DNA from: Bog-756 sp963828385
GTDB lineage: Bacteria > Actinomycetota > Acidimicrobiia > Acidimicrobiales > RAAP-2
Assembly (NCBI GenBank): GCA_963828385.1
Contig: CAWHEF010000002.1
Span: 1,488,001-1,552,000, forward strand
Length of the DNA stretch: 64,000 nucleotides
Direction of reading: 5' to 3'
Position numbers and translations under genes: made by a program. Under the pieces are notes generated by a model, which did no database searches, had not been told where the DNA came from, and saw only the letters and a program-made list of their open reading frames with translations. Shown in pieces: positions 41,704-49,901 of this stretch (the first letter of the stretch is position 1; each line of letters starts with the position of its first letter).

Positions 41704-43047
41704 GTGGCGACCTACATACCCCATACCGACGACGACGTAGCGGGCATGCTGGCCTTCCTCGGGCTGTCGTCGACCGACGAGCTCTTCTCCGTCGTCCCCG
41801 ATGCCCTCCGGCTCCAGCACGGGCTCGAGCTGGCGGACGGTGCCGCCGAGCCGGACGTCCTCGCCAGGATGGAGGAGTTGGCCGAGGCCAACCGGGCACG
41901 GTCCGACCGCCTGGTGTGCTTCGCCGGCGGCGGTGCCTACGATCACGACGTGCCCCCGGTGACCCGGGCGCTCGCCGGACGGTCCGAGTTCGTGACGGCC
42001 TACACCCCCTACCAGCCCGAGGTGGCCCAGGGTGTGCTCCAGGCCGTCTTCGAGTACCAGACCATGGTGGCCCGCCTCGCCGGTCTGCCCGTGGCCAACG
42101 CCTCGCTCTACGACGGGGGAGCAGCGGTCGTCGAAGCGGTCAACCTGGGCGTGGCGGCGACCGGGCGGCACGGCGTCTGGGTCTCGGCGGGTGTCCACCC
42201 CCATTGGCGGGCCATGCTCGCCACCTATGGCGCCGGCACCGGGCTCGACGTGCGCACCGTGCCACTCGGCGACGGGCTCACGACGTGGCCGGCGGGAGAC
42301 GAGGGCGCGTTCCCCGGTGTGGTCGTGCTCGGCTATCCCAACTACCTCGGGTGCCTCGACGACGTGGCCGCCGCCCGTCGGGTCTGCGACGAGTCCGGGG
42401 CGCTGCTGGTCGTGGCGATGGACCCGGTGGCGGCGGGCATCCTGCGCTCGGCAGGGTCGTGGGGCGCGGACATCGTCGTCGGGGAGGGGCAGGTGTTCGG
42501 CACCGCACTCTCCTTCGGCGGTCCCTACCTCGGCATCTTCGCCTGCACGAGAGAGCTCGTCCGCAGGCTGCCGGGCCGGCTGGTGGGGGAGACGGTCGAC
42601 GCCGACGGCCGGCGAGCCTATGTGACCACCCTGCGCGCTCGCGAGCAGGACATCCGCCGCGAGAAGGCCACGTCCAACGTCTGCACCAACCAGACCCTGA
42701 TGGCGGTGACCGCCGCCATCCAGCTCGGATGGCTCGGCACCCGCGGCCTCGCCGAGCTCGCTCGTCGCTGCGCCTCCGCCACCCGGTACCTGCGCGCCGG
42801 GATGCTCGCCCTCGACCGGGTCGAGCCGTTCGTCGGCGCCCCGGTGCTCCGCGAGTTCTCCGTCCGGTTGCCGGTGGCCGCCGCCACCGTCGTGGAGCGG
42901 ATGGCCGACGAGGGATTCCTCGCCGGCATCGCGTTGACTGATGGGTTCGAGGACGGCGAGCACGGTCTACTGGTGACGGCGACCGAGCGCCGAACGAAGG
43001 ACGAGATCGACGCCTATGTCGCCGCGTTCGCCAAGGCGGTGGCGTGA
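41704..43047 (+). CDS. gcvPA: Glycine dehydrogenase (decarboxylating) subunit 1
   Basis: N-terminal half of the split P protein, which with GcvPB forms the PLP-dependent glycine decarboxylase. Signature segments are YIPHTDDDVAGMLAFLGLSS, then FAGGGAYDHDVPPV and FVTAYTPYQPEVAQGVLQA, then ANASLYDGGAAVVEAVNL. Later, REKATSNVCTNQTLMAVTAA is highly conserved. GTG 41704 just after gcvT; the frame remains open upstream inside gcvT but only as shadow. About 447 residues, normal for the subunit. It overlaps gcvPB by 4 bp. Confidence 0.95.
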   Translation: MATYIPHTDDDVAGMLAFLGLSSTDELFSVVPDALRLQHGLELADGAAEPDVLARMEELAEANRARSDRLVCFAGGGAYDHDVPPVTRALAGRSEFVTAYTPYQPEVAQGVLQAVFEYQTMVARLAGLPVANASLYDGGAAVVEAVNLGVAATGRHGVWVSAGVHPHWRAMLATYGAGTGLDVRTVPLGDGLTTWPAGDEGAFPGVVVLGYPNYLGCLDDVAAARRVCDESGALLVVAMDPVAAGILRSAGSWGADIVVGEGQVFGTALSFGGPYLGIFACTRELVRRLPGRLVGETVDADGRRAYVTTLRAREQDIRREKATSNVCTNQTLMAVTAAIQLGWLGTRGLAELARRCASATRYLRAGMLALDRVEPFVGAPVLREFSVRLPVAAATVVERMADEGFLAGIALTDGFEDGEHGLLVTATERRTKDEIDAYVAAFAKAVA

Positions 43048-44579
43048 TGGCGGAACGGGCAGGCTCTGCGCCCGGAGGGCGGGCGGCCAGCGCCCCACTG
43101 CTCGGCCGCGACGCCGAGCCGACCATCTTCGAGCTGTCGCGACCGGGAAGGTCGGCGTTCTCCTTCCGCTCCACCCACGTCCCCGACATGGCGGTGGACG
43201 ACCTCGTGCCCGAGGGTCATAGGCGAGAGGAGCCGGTACCCGTGGCCGAGGTGTCCGAGCGGGACCTGACCGCCCACTTCACCCGCCTCTCACACCGGCA
43301 GTACTCGGTCGACCTCGGTGCCTACCCGCTCGGCTCGTGCACGATGAAGTACAACCCCAAGGTGTGCGATGCCGTCGCCTCGCTCCCGGGCCTGGCCGGT
43401 GTCCATCCCGCCGCCCCCGCTCCGTTGACCCAGGGCTGGCTCGAGATCCTCCTCGACCTCGAAGAGGCCCTGTGCGCCGTGACCGGAATGGCCGCCGCCA
43501 CCTTGCAGCCGGCGGCCGGGGCGGCGGGCGAGCTCACCGGGCTCTTGCTCATGAGGGCCTGGCACGAGGCGCAGGGTTCCCGCCGGAGCAAGGTGATCAT
43601 CCCCGACTCGGCACACGGGACGAACCCGGCGTCGGTCACGCTCGGCGGCTACGACGCCGTCACCGTGCCGAGCGACCGTCGCGGCTGCGTCGACATCGAC
43701 GCCTTGCGGTCGGTGCTGGACAGGGACGTGGCCGGCATCATGCTCACCAACCCGAACACGCTGGGGCTGTTCGAGGAGGACATCGAGTCCATAGCCGCCG
43801 CCGTCCACGACGTCGGCGGACTTCTCTACTACGACGGTGCCAACCTGAACGCCATCCTGGGCGTGGTCCGGCCCGGCGACATGGGATTCGACATCGTCCA
43901 CATGAACCTGCACAAGACGTTCGCCACCCCGCACGGCGGTGGGGGACCGGGAGCGGGGCCGGTTGCCGTCTCCGAGCGGCTCGTTCCCTTCCTCCCCGGT
44001 CCCCGACCGGTCCGGTCGGGTGTCGACGGGGGAGGGACCGAGTTCGCCTGGGAGATGCCGGAGCATTCGATCGGGCGGGTCCACACCTGGCACGGCAACG
44101 CCCTCGTCCTGGCCCGGGCGCTGGCATACATCTTGGTCAACGGGGGAGACGGCCTCAGGAAGGTGGCCGAGACGGCCGTGCTCAACGCCAACTGGCTCCG
44201 CCAGAGGCTCCGGGCCCACTACGACGTGCCCTTCGACCGGCCCTGCATGCACGAGGTCGTCGTGTCGGCGGCGAGCTTGAAACGCACCCATGGGGTGCGC
44301 GCCCTCGACGTAGCCAAGCGGCTCCTCGAGGAGGGGTTCCACGCGCCGACCGTCTACTTCCCCCTCATCGTGGACGAGGCCCTCATGATCGAGCCCACCG
44401 AGACCGAGAGCCCCGAGACGGTGGCGGCGCTGGCCGATGCGCTCGACCGCATCGCCGAGGAGGCGGCTGAAGAGGGGCCGGTCGCCATGGCCGAGTACCC
44501 GATCGGCACACCGGTACGCCGTGTCGACGAAGCTCGGGCCGCCCGCACCCTCGTGCCGACCTACGACGAGAGAGCCTGA
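43044..44579 (+). CDS. gcvPB: Glycine dehydrogenase (decarboxylating) subunit 2
   Basis: PLP-bearing half of the split P protein. The Lys that forms the internal aldimine is in DIVHMNLHKTFATPHGGGGP, about residue 290. Upstream blocks are YPLGSCTMKYNPKVCDAVAS, LQPAAGAAGELTGLLLMRAW and IPDSAHGTNPASVTLGGYD. The C-terminus PTETESPETVAALADALDRI is typical. GTG 43044 overlaps the gcvPA stop; ATG 43047 is an alternative. 511 residues. The GcvPA-GcvPB pair is complete here; H protein and lipoylation genes must lie elsewhere. Confidence 0.96.
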   Translation: MMAERAGSAPGGRAASAPLLGRDAEPTIFELSRPGRSAFSFRSTHVPDMAVDDLVPEGHRREEPVPVAEVSERDLTAHFTRLSHRQYSVDLGAYPLGSCTMKYNPKVCDAVASLPGLAGVHPAAPAPLTQGWLEILLDLEEALCAVTGMAAATLQPAAGAAGELTGLLLMRAWHEAQGSRRSKVIIPDSAHGTNPASVTLGGYDAVTVPSDRRGCVDIDALRSVLDRDVAGIMLTNPNTLGLFEEDIESIAAAVHDVGGLLYYDGANLNAILGVVRPGDMGFDIVHMNLHKTFATPHGGGGPGAGPVAVSERLVPFLPGPRPVRSGVDGGGTEFAWEMPEHSIGRVHTWHGNALVLARALAYILVNGGDGLRKVAETAVLNANWLRQRLRAHYDVPFDRPCMHEVVVSAASLKRTHGVRALDVAKRLLEEGFHAPTVYFPLIVDEALMIEPTETESPETVAALADALDRIAEEAAEEGPVAMAEYPIGTPVRRVDEARAARTLVPTYDERA

Positions 44580-44812
44580 GCGAAGACGCCCGCCTATTGA
44601 CCGCCGGCCGGCCGCTCGCCTTCGGTAGAGAGTCCCTCATATGCGCCACGGGCTGCGTCGCTCTGGCGCGACGCCTGAGCGATCGCCCCGAGCCCGATCG
44701 GGCGGGTCTCCGGCCCGAGGCACGCGTTCGTCACCGCCGGACCTGGGCGGTCCCGCAGAACAGCTCTCGTCGCTGCCTAGCCGGCAACGGGATCCCCACG
44801 ATCCGAGGTGCC
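44580..44812. other. Convergent intergenic region after gcvPB
   Basis: No gene. It contains a short stem CGTCGC/GCGACG (44656-44673) and a perfect palindrome GCCCGATCGGGC at 44692-44703 between the convergent gcvPB and aldolase genes. Either could act in termination, but neither is followed by a clear T run. Confidence 0.4.
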
Positions 44813-45577
44813 TCAGTCGAGCAGGTCGGGCTCCTCCCGCACGATCCGGTCGAACAGGGGTTGGAAGCTGAACCATCCGGCCATGTGCGACCCCACCTGC
44901 GTCTCGGTCAGGCGCGCCATCTCCGAATCGATGAGCACCGGGGTGCCCGCCGAAGAGGCGAGGAGCTGGGCCTGGCACGAGCGCTCCATGGTGATGAACC
45001 ACCACGCCGCCTCGTCGACCGAGTGGCCGACGGTCAACAGCCCGTGGTTACGGAGGATGGCCGCCTTGTTGCCGCCGAGAGCATGGGCGATTCGCTTGCC
45101 CTCTTCGAGGTCGAGCACCACGCCGGTGTAGTCGTCGAAGACCTCGTGGTCCTCGAAGAAGGCGCAGACGTCCTGGGTGATGGGATCCAGTTTGCGCCCG
45201 AGGGCAGCGAACGACTTGCCGTAGATCGAGTGGGCGTGGGCGGCGGCCACCACATCGGGACGGGCCGCATGGACCTGGGAGTGGATCACGAACGCGGCGG
45301 TGTTGACCGGCTTGTCGCCCTCGACCACGGTGCCCTCGTGGTTGACCAGGATCAGATCAGACACCCGGATCTGCCCGAAGTGCATGGCGAAGGGGTTCAC
45401 CCAGAAGTGGTCGAGGCGCTCGGGGTCGCGGGCCGTGATGTGCCCGGCCACCCCTTCGTTGAAGCCGAACCTCGAGAAGAGGCGGAACGCCGCCGCCAGA
45501 CGCTGCTTGCGATAGAGCCGCTCCTCGGCGGGGGAATCGAGCTCCATGGTGGGTGGAAGCATCACGATCTCGGACAT
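44813..45577 (-). CDS. Class II aldolase/adducin-family protein
   Basis: A 254-residue protein of the class II aldolase/adducin family, zinc enzymes related to fuculose-phosphate aldolase. After a helical start (EERLYRKQRLAAAFRLFSRF) come the Gly-rich segment NEGVAGHITARDPE and the metal-binding His pair in DVVAAAHAHSIYGKSFAALG. A third His is in AAILRNHGLLTVGHSVDEAA. ATG 45577. Many members in actinobacteria are of unknown substrate. The region upstream carries a perfect 14-bp palindrome about 195 bp from the start. Transcribed convergently with gcvPB. Confidence 0.88.
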   Translation of the reverse strand: MSEIVMLPPTMELDSPAEERLYRKQRLAAAFRLFSRFGFNEGVAGHITARDPERLDHFWVNPFAMHFGQIRVSDLILVNHEGTVVEGDKPVNTAAFVIHSQVHAARPDVVAAAHAHSIYGKSFAALGRKLDPITQDVCAFFEDHEVFDDYTGVVLDLEEGKRIAHALGGNKAAILRNHGLLTVGHSVDEAAWWFITMERSCQAQLLASSAGTPVLIDSEMARLTETQVGSHMAGWFSFQPLFDRIVREEPDLLD

Positions 45578-45772
45578 CCGTCATCTCCTCGGTCCGACCG
45601 CCGGACACGTCGTCGGCGGACTCTGTCCCGCTCGATCGGTGACAACGACTCAGCCAGCCGGAGGGACACCCTCAGTGTAGGCAGCCGGGGGATCGAAAGG
45701 ACCGAGCTGCTCAGGAGAACCGAGGGGAGGACCCTGTGGCCGACCGCATGCGGTCCCCTCCCGTTACTTGAC

Positions 45773-45786
45773 ATAATGTACATTAT
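45773..45786. promoter_or_regulatory. Perfect 14-bp palindrome ATAATGTACATTAT, candidate operator
   Basis: AT-rich perfect inverted repeat in otherwise very GC-rich sequence, overlapping a consensus -35-like TTGACA (45768-45773). It lies about 195 bp upstream of the class II aldolase start and about 65 bp past the stop of the zinc-finger gene at 45851. Likely a repressor or activator binding site; no clear -10 element is seen on either strand. Confidence 0.5.
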
Positions 45787-45850
45787 CGGCGGTCGGGGAG
45801 GGGCTGGAAGAGCAGCCATGGTGGCGTCACCGGGCACCTTCTAGAAACCG

Positions 45851-46201
45851 CTACTGCCGAGCAGGCTCGATCACCAGGCCCACCAGGTCGCTGGCCGCAT
45901 CGGCCAGATGTTCGAACGCCCGTCGGTAGGCATCGGGGTCACCGTGCTCGGACAGGTCGAGCTCGACGTCCTCCATCGCCGTCTCCAGCCGGTACAGCCG
46001 GTCGTGGACCCTTCGGAGCTCGGCCTCGGACACGACCACCTGACCGGACGGAATGGCCAATGCATTCGCCCGGCGCCGTGCCTCGTAGGCCCGCTGCCGG
46101 TGGCCGGCGGAGCAGTACCGCCGGGGGCGCCCCGAACCGGGTCGGTGGGCCAACGGACGATGGCACCACCCGCACCGGCTCTCCTCGCGTAATATCGTCA
46201 C
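45851..46201 (-). CDS. Small zinc-finger protein (GRPRRYCS motif)
   Basis: A 116-residue protein with an N-terminal zinc-finger-like domain: CGWCHRPLAHRPGSGRPRRY, then CSAGHRQRAYEARRRANA, with three Cys and His residues that could bind zinc. The C-terminal 70 residues form acidic helices (SEAELRRVHDRLYRLETAME). The GRPRRYCS-x3-RQRAYE motif recurs in small putative nucleic-acid-binding proteins of actinobacteria. The chosen start is GTG 46201, which lies inside a perfect 25-bp inverted repeat; the frame remains open 66 codons upstream. The position suggests self-regulation through that repeat. Function otherwise unknown. Confidence 0.65.
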   Translation of the reverse strand: MTILREESRCGWCHRPLAHRPGSGRPRRYCSAGHRQRAYEARRRANALAIPSGQVVVSEAELRRVHDRLYRLETAMEDVELDLSEHGDPDAYRRAFEHLADAASDLVGLVIEPARQ

Positions 46202-46214
46202 GGTGACGATATTA
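46190..46214. promoter_or_regulatory. Perfect 12-bp inverted repeat overlapping a start codon, candidate operator
   Basis: Half-site TAATATCGTCAC is followed by one base and its exact reverse complement. AT-rich ends in a GC-rich genome suggest selection. It overlaps the GTG start of the zinc-finger gene (minus strand) and lies 70 bp downstream of the 3' end of the deazaflavin nitroreductase gene. Typical geometry for a dimeric regulator. Confidence 0.65.
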
Positions 46215-46283
46215 CCGCTGGATGACGACCCAGTCGGCGATCCTTCGACGAGCTCGGGTCGGGCGGTGGAGCCCGCCCCCGCG

Positions 46284-46697
46284 TCAGCGCCGGTCGAGGG
46301 CCACCACGGGGATGACCCGGTCGGTGTTCGCCTGGTACTCACCGAACCCCGGGTACCGGCGGACCTGCTCGGCGAAGACGCGGTCCCGCTCCTCCCCATC
46401 GAGCACGGAGGCCCTGGCGTCTAAGGTCTCCGTACCCACTTCCACCGAGACGTCGGGGTGGGCAACCACATTGTGGAACCAGTCGGGATTGGTGGGGGCT
46501 CCGGCCTTGGAGGCGAAGACGTAGAGCCGGTCGCCTTCGGCCTGGTACATGACGGGGTTCGTGCGCCTGGCCCCGGACCGGGCTCCCGACGTGGTGAGAA
46601 GGAGGATCGGTGAGCCTTCGAACTGCCCACCCACCTTGCCCTCGTTGGCTCGGAACTCGTCGATGACGGCGGTGTTGAAATCGTGCATCTCGGACAC
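46284..46697 (-). CDS. Deazaflavin (F420)-dependent nitroreductase-family protein
   Basis: A 137-residue split-barrel protein of the Ddn/FDOR-A family, which use coenzyme F420. Diagnostic segments are FEGSPILLLTTSGARSGARR, followed by TNPVMYQAEGDRLYVFASKA and DWFHNVVAHPDVSVEVG. The R-S-G-x-x-R region contacts the F420 phosphate tail. ATG 46697. Such enzymes act on quinones or nitroaromatics in actinobacteria. The presence of one implies F420 biosynthesis in this organism. It sits upstream of the zinc-finger gene on the same strand. Confidence 0.92.
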   Translation of the reverse strand: MSEMHDFNTAVIDEFRANEGKVGGQFEGSPILLLTTSGARSGARRTNPVMYQAEGDRLYVFASKAGAPTNPDWFHNVVAHPDVSVEVGTETLDARASVLDGEERDRVFAEQVRRYPGFGEYQANTDRVIPVVALDRR

Positions 46698-46882
46698 GGG
46701 ACGGGTCCTTTCCTCGGCGGGGCGTTACTCCGGTGCGGAAGCTCAGCTGTTCTCATCATGGCGACCGCGCTCACGGTGCTGCCGCTTCAGCATAAGACAG
46801 CACCGAGACCGGCGGGAGGTGGCCGGCGGTAGGATCGGCCTTCTTCGAAGGAGAGCGGGCACCAGGGATCGGAGCGCGTAGC

Positions 46883-47152
46883 ATGACCGACGACGAGGAC
46901 GGGTTCGGGCTCGACGACTTCGACGAGGATCTCTTCGAGGACCGGTTCGGTGCCGAGACCTTCTTCCGTACCTGTGGTCGCTGTGGCGCCCGCACCACCC
47001 CCCAGTGGTCCGAGTCGGCATGCCTCGAAGAGGCGAGACGCTACGGTTGGCGACGAGTGGCGGCTTCCGACCGTCCCGGGGCCCGCCGCATGGACCTGTG
47101 CGGATCGTGCGCCGCCGAAGCTGGTTACGGGCCGCCGCTGGCGTGGCGGTAG
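46883..47152 (+). CDS. Acidic CxxC zinc-binding small protein
   Basis: An 89-residue protein with a strongly acidic N-terminus (TDDEDGFGLDDFDEDLFEDR) and two CxxC pairs, TCGRCGARTTPQW and LCGSCAAEAGYG, separated by about 40 residues that probably coordinate zinc. ATG 46883. I do not recognise a named family. Similar tiny acidic zinc proteins are scattered through Acidimicrobiia genomes. Flanked by two leftward reductase genes; no operon partner. Coding nature is supported by the regular Cys pairs and composition. Confidence 0.62.
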   Translation: MTDDEDGFGLDDFDEDLFEDRFGAETFFRTCGRCGARTTPQWSESACLEEARRYGWRRVAASDRPGARRMDLCGSCAAEAGYGPPLAWR

Positions 47153-47189
47153 CCCGGCCCCGGCCGGTCCTCGACAGCCAAGGCCGCAG

Positions 47190-47804
47190 TCAACCCTCGA
47201 CGGCAAACGGCTCGCTTCGGGCATGCACCACGGTGACCAGGGACGCCAGGTCGACCTCGTCCTTGGCGTGGCGGGACCTCGTGCCCCGCTCCCCCGGCGT
47301 CCCGATGTTCACCCAGCCGAGCAGACGCTCGTGCTCCCCGGCGGAGAACAGGTCCCGTACCGGACCCGTGTCGAGGACCGACGCGCTCTTCCAGACCGCG
47401 CCATAGCCCAGGGCGCAGGCGGCGAGGACCATGGCGTAGCCCGTACAGGTCGCCGAGGCCACCTGCTCCCAGAGAACCACGTTCGAGCTGATGTCGGGCG
47501 ACGAGATCAGCATGACGGAACACGGGGCCACCGTCGCCTTCGACCGCATCTTCGCCACCATGGCGTCGGGTACGTCCGGCCCGCGCTGTTCGACCAGCCC
47601 GGCCACGAGCACGCGACCGAAGCGATCCCGGCCGGCACCGGTGACGACGGCGAAGCGCCACGGTCGGATGCTCCCGTGGTCGGGAACGGTGGTCGCTGCT
47701 TCCAGGATGGCCGCCAGGTCCTTGCGGGCCGGCGGCGAGCCGTCCCTTGCCGGCTCCGGGCGCTCGGCCGTGAGACGGGCGAGGGCGGGGACGGGGTCGG
47801 GCAT
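47190..47804 (-). CDS. Nitroreductase-family flavoprotein
   Basis: FMN-dependent nitroreductase-fold protein of 204 residues. The family N-terminus is AAILEAATTVPDHGSIRPWR, where Arg and Ser contact FMN. The central part SKATVAPCSVMLISSPDISS and WEQVASATCTGYAMVLAACA follow, and the C-terminal GYGAVWKSASVLDTGPVRDL and LLGWVNIGTPG complete the flavin pocket. This pattern resembles the YdjA-type subgroup. ATG 47804. The substrate is unknown. It converges with the small acidic zinc protein gene. Confidence 0.88.
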   Translation of the reverse strand: MPDPVPALARLTAERPEPARDGSPPARKDLAAILEAATTVPDHGSIRPWRFAVVTGAGRDRFGRVLVAGLVEQRGPDVPDAMVAKMRSKATVAPCSVMLISSPDISSNVVLWEQVASATCTGYAMVLAACALGYGAVWKSASVLDTGPVRDLFSAGEHERLLGWVNIGTPGERGTRSRHAKDEVDLASLVTVVHARSEPFAVEG

Positions 47805-48007
47805 CGTGCCAGCCTAGAGAGGAATCGAGGCCGGACCGCCGACGCTGCCACCGGGCACAGAACCGGTCGTCGTGGCCCCGCCCGTGTCGTGGTAGGGGCC
47901 ACCGGTTGTCCCCAACGGTGAACCGACCTGTTCTCGGGCACTTTCCAGGCCGGTCCAGCGGCGCTTTTCGCGGCCCGGCGGGTCCCGGAACTAGCCTGTC
48001 GGCCGGA

Positions 48008-49279
48008 ATGGCCCATCGCATCGATATCGAGCTCACGCACAAAGGCGACGACGCCACCTGGACATGGCGCGCCGCCGGAGCCAGGCAGCCCCGGGGGACG
48101 GTGGAGGACGCCTTGGTCCCGGCGGGGGCAACGGTCGGATCGCTCCTGCGGGCCGAAGTGGAGACCACCCTGGATGGGACGGCCGTCCTGGCCCTCCTCC
48201 CTCCCAAGGAGAAGACCGCTGGTCGCACGGCCGAGCGGATCGAGGTGCTGGGGACGAAGCGGAACGCTCCGGACGTCAACGTCGTGCTGGCCCCCGGGGG
48301 CGGTCGGCGCCGCGACCGAGTGGACGGCGATCGCCCCGCTGGCAGGCGGGCAGCCGGACAGGGCGACGGTCATCGGTCCCGGCGGAGTGGGCCCGGCAGC
48401 GGACCACAGCGGGAAGCGGGGACACATCGCGGAGACGGAGAGGGAGACGGCAGGCGCCGGAACGGATCGACGCGTGCGGCGGGGCGCGGGGCGCAACGCA
48501 GGACGGTGCCACAGACCGTGTACCGCAACGCTGCCCTGGCCGAGCTCAAGCCCGAGGAGCTTCCTGTGGCCGAGCAGCTGTTGCGAGGCGGGATACCCGC
48601 CGTGCGTCAGGCCATCGAGGAGCAGAACGAGAGGGCCCGGGCGGACAACCGTCCCGAAGTGACCGCCGGGCCCCTGCTGACGATGGCCGAGCGGTTGCTG
48701 CCCATCGTGAACCTCGCCACCTGGAAGGATCGCGCCACCGCCGCCCGGGCGGGCGGTAAGGACACCCCCTTGCGCGAGGTCCGTTCCATCGTGGCCTCGT
48801 CGTCGACGGTGACCCTCGACGACGAGGCGAGGGAGATGGCGGCGGCGCTACGGACATCGCTCGACCAACGGGTCACCGCGCTGCGCGAGGGGTGGATTGC
48901 CCGGATCGTCGCCGGGCTCGACGAAGGAAGGGTGGCGGACGCCGTGCGGACGTCGACGAGGCCCCCCGAGCCCTCCGCCCGTCTGTCTGCGGAGCTCGCC
49001 GTGCGGCTCTCCACGGCGGCGGGCGAGGCCATGTCATCCGACACGCCTCCGGCCGAGTGGCAGACGCTCCTGGCTCTCGTGGTCGACTCGCCGGTGCGGC
49101 GCTCGGTCAAGCCGCTCGGGATCCCCTCCGATGGCGACGAGCAGCTGCTCGCTGCGGCCCGCCAGGCGTCGGGTTACGTACCCGAGCTCGCCCGGCTCCT
49201 CGGGATCCCGATCCCACCACCCCCGGGACCCCGTCGTCCGGTGCCGGCTCGCGCCGCTGCTCGGCGGCGAGCCTCCTGA
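48008..49279 (+). CDS. Conserved hypothetical basic protein with disordered centre
   Basis: About 423 residues, not recognised. The N-terminal 95 residues are predicted to be folded (AHRIDIELTHKGDDATWTW, LVPAGATVGSLLRAEVETTL). Residues about 95-160 are Gly/Arg-rich and low-complexity. The C-terminal 250 residues are helical and well-behaved (VYRNAALAELKPEELPVAEQ, LREVRSIVASSSTVTLDDEA). It ends in a Pro/Arg-rich tail. ATG 48008. It looks like a nucleic-acid-binding or scaffold protein, but no motif proves this. Alone on the plus strand between leftward genes. Confidence 0.65.
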   Translation: MAHRIDIELTHKGDDATWTWRAAGARQPRGTVEDALVPAGATVGSLLRAEVETTLDGTAVLALLPPKEKTAGRTAERIEVLGTKRNAPDVNVVLAPGGGRRRDRVDGDRPAGRRAAGQGDGHRSRRSGPGSGPQREAGTHRGDGEGDGRRRNGSTRAAGRGAQRRTVPQTVYRNAALAELKPEELPVAEQLLRGGIPAVRQAIEEQNERARADNRPEVTAGPLLTMAERLLPIVNLATWKDRATAARAGGKDTPLREVRSIVASSSTVTLDDEAREMAAALRTSLDQRVTALREGWIARIVAGLDEGRVADAVRTSTRPPEPSARLSAELAVRLSTAAGEAMSSDTPPAEWQTLLALVVDSPVRRSVKPLGIPSDGDEQLLAAARQASGYVPELARLLGIPIPPPPGPRRPVPARAAARRRAS

Positions 49280-49380
49280 GATCACCGTCCCCGAGCTGGT
49301 CCCACTCCGTGGCCGTGACGTTCACCGCGGCGATCGCTCCCACTCCTAGCCGTCGCCGTTGACCGGACCCGGCGGCCGAG

Positions 49381-49866
49381 TCAGCCGATGGACCTCGACA
49401 TCGTGAGCAGGCGGGCTTTGAACCCCGCCGCTTCGTAGAAGTTCTTGGCCACCCGGTCACCGGGCAGAGCGATGCCGTCTACGGTCGTGCACCGTTGCCG
49501 GTGGAGCCAGCCCACCGTCTCGTCCATCAGCATTCGCCCGACCCCGACGCCGCGAGCTTCGGGCTCGACGTAGCAGACGTCGACCATTCCCCGGAATGAC
49601 GGATCGCTTTCGACACGGTGGCCGAGCGCGCACCCGACGACCACACCGTCGATCGTGCCCACCAACACCGCCCAGCTCGGGTCCTCGATGAGCAACTCCA
49701 TGCGTGCCCGGCTGGCCACCGCCTCACCGACGGCACCGGTGGTCCCCGTGCGCTCGGTCAAGAGCTGCGCACCGCCCCGGCCGTCCTTCAGCACGCCCGC
49801 CAGCTCGGCGACCAGCTCGGCGACCCTGCCCGCATCGCCGGGAGCCGCTTCCCGCACCGACTCCAT
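49381..49866 (-). CDS. GNAT-family N-acetyltransferase
   Basis: A 161-residue GNAT acetyltransferase. The acetyl-CoA loop is DVCYVEPEARGVGVGRMLMD (R-x-x-G-x-G). C-terminal motif B is AKNFYEAAGFKARLLTMSRS. The N-terminus VREAAPGDAGRVAELVAELA is typical of the fold, and AVLVGTIDGVVVGCALGHR forms the central strands. ATG 49866. Substrate unknown. Probably co-transcribed with the downstream-lying leftward genes only if a promoter is shared; spacing to the next gene is about 35 bp. Confidence 0.88.
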   Translation of the reverse strand: MESVREAAPGDAGRVAELVAELAGVLKDGRGGAQLLTERTGTTGAVGEAVASRARMELLIEDPSWAVLVGTIDGVVVGCALGHRVESDPSFRGMVDVCYVEPEARGVGVGRMLMDETVGWLHRQRCTTVDGIALPGDRVAKNFYEAAGFKARLLTMSRSIG

Positions 49867-49901
49867 CGACCCCTGCTCCGACCCGGCGCCCGGCGTGCCC
49901 G

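Noticed and set aside
44656..44703. Intrinsic terminator after gcvPB
   Set aside because: Short stems exist but no T run follows, and base pairing is weak; reported only as intergenic content.
44613..45844. Long plus-strand frame over the class II aldolase gene
   Set aside because: It is the antisense of a well-supported gene; composition and lack of motifs indicate a shadow.
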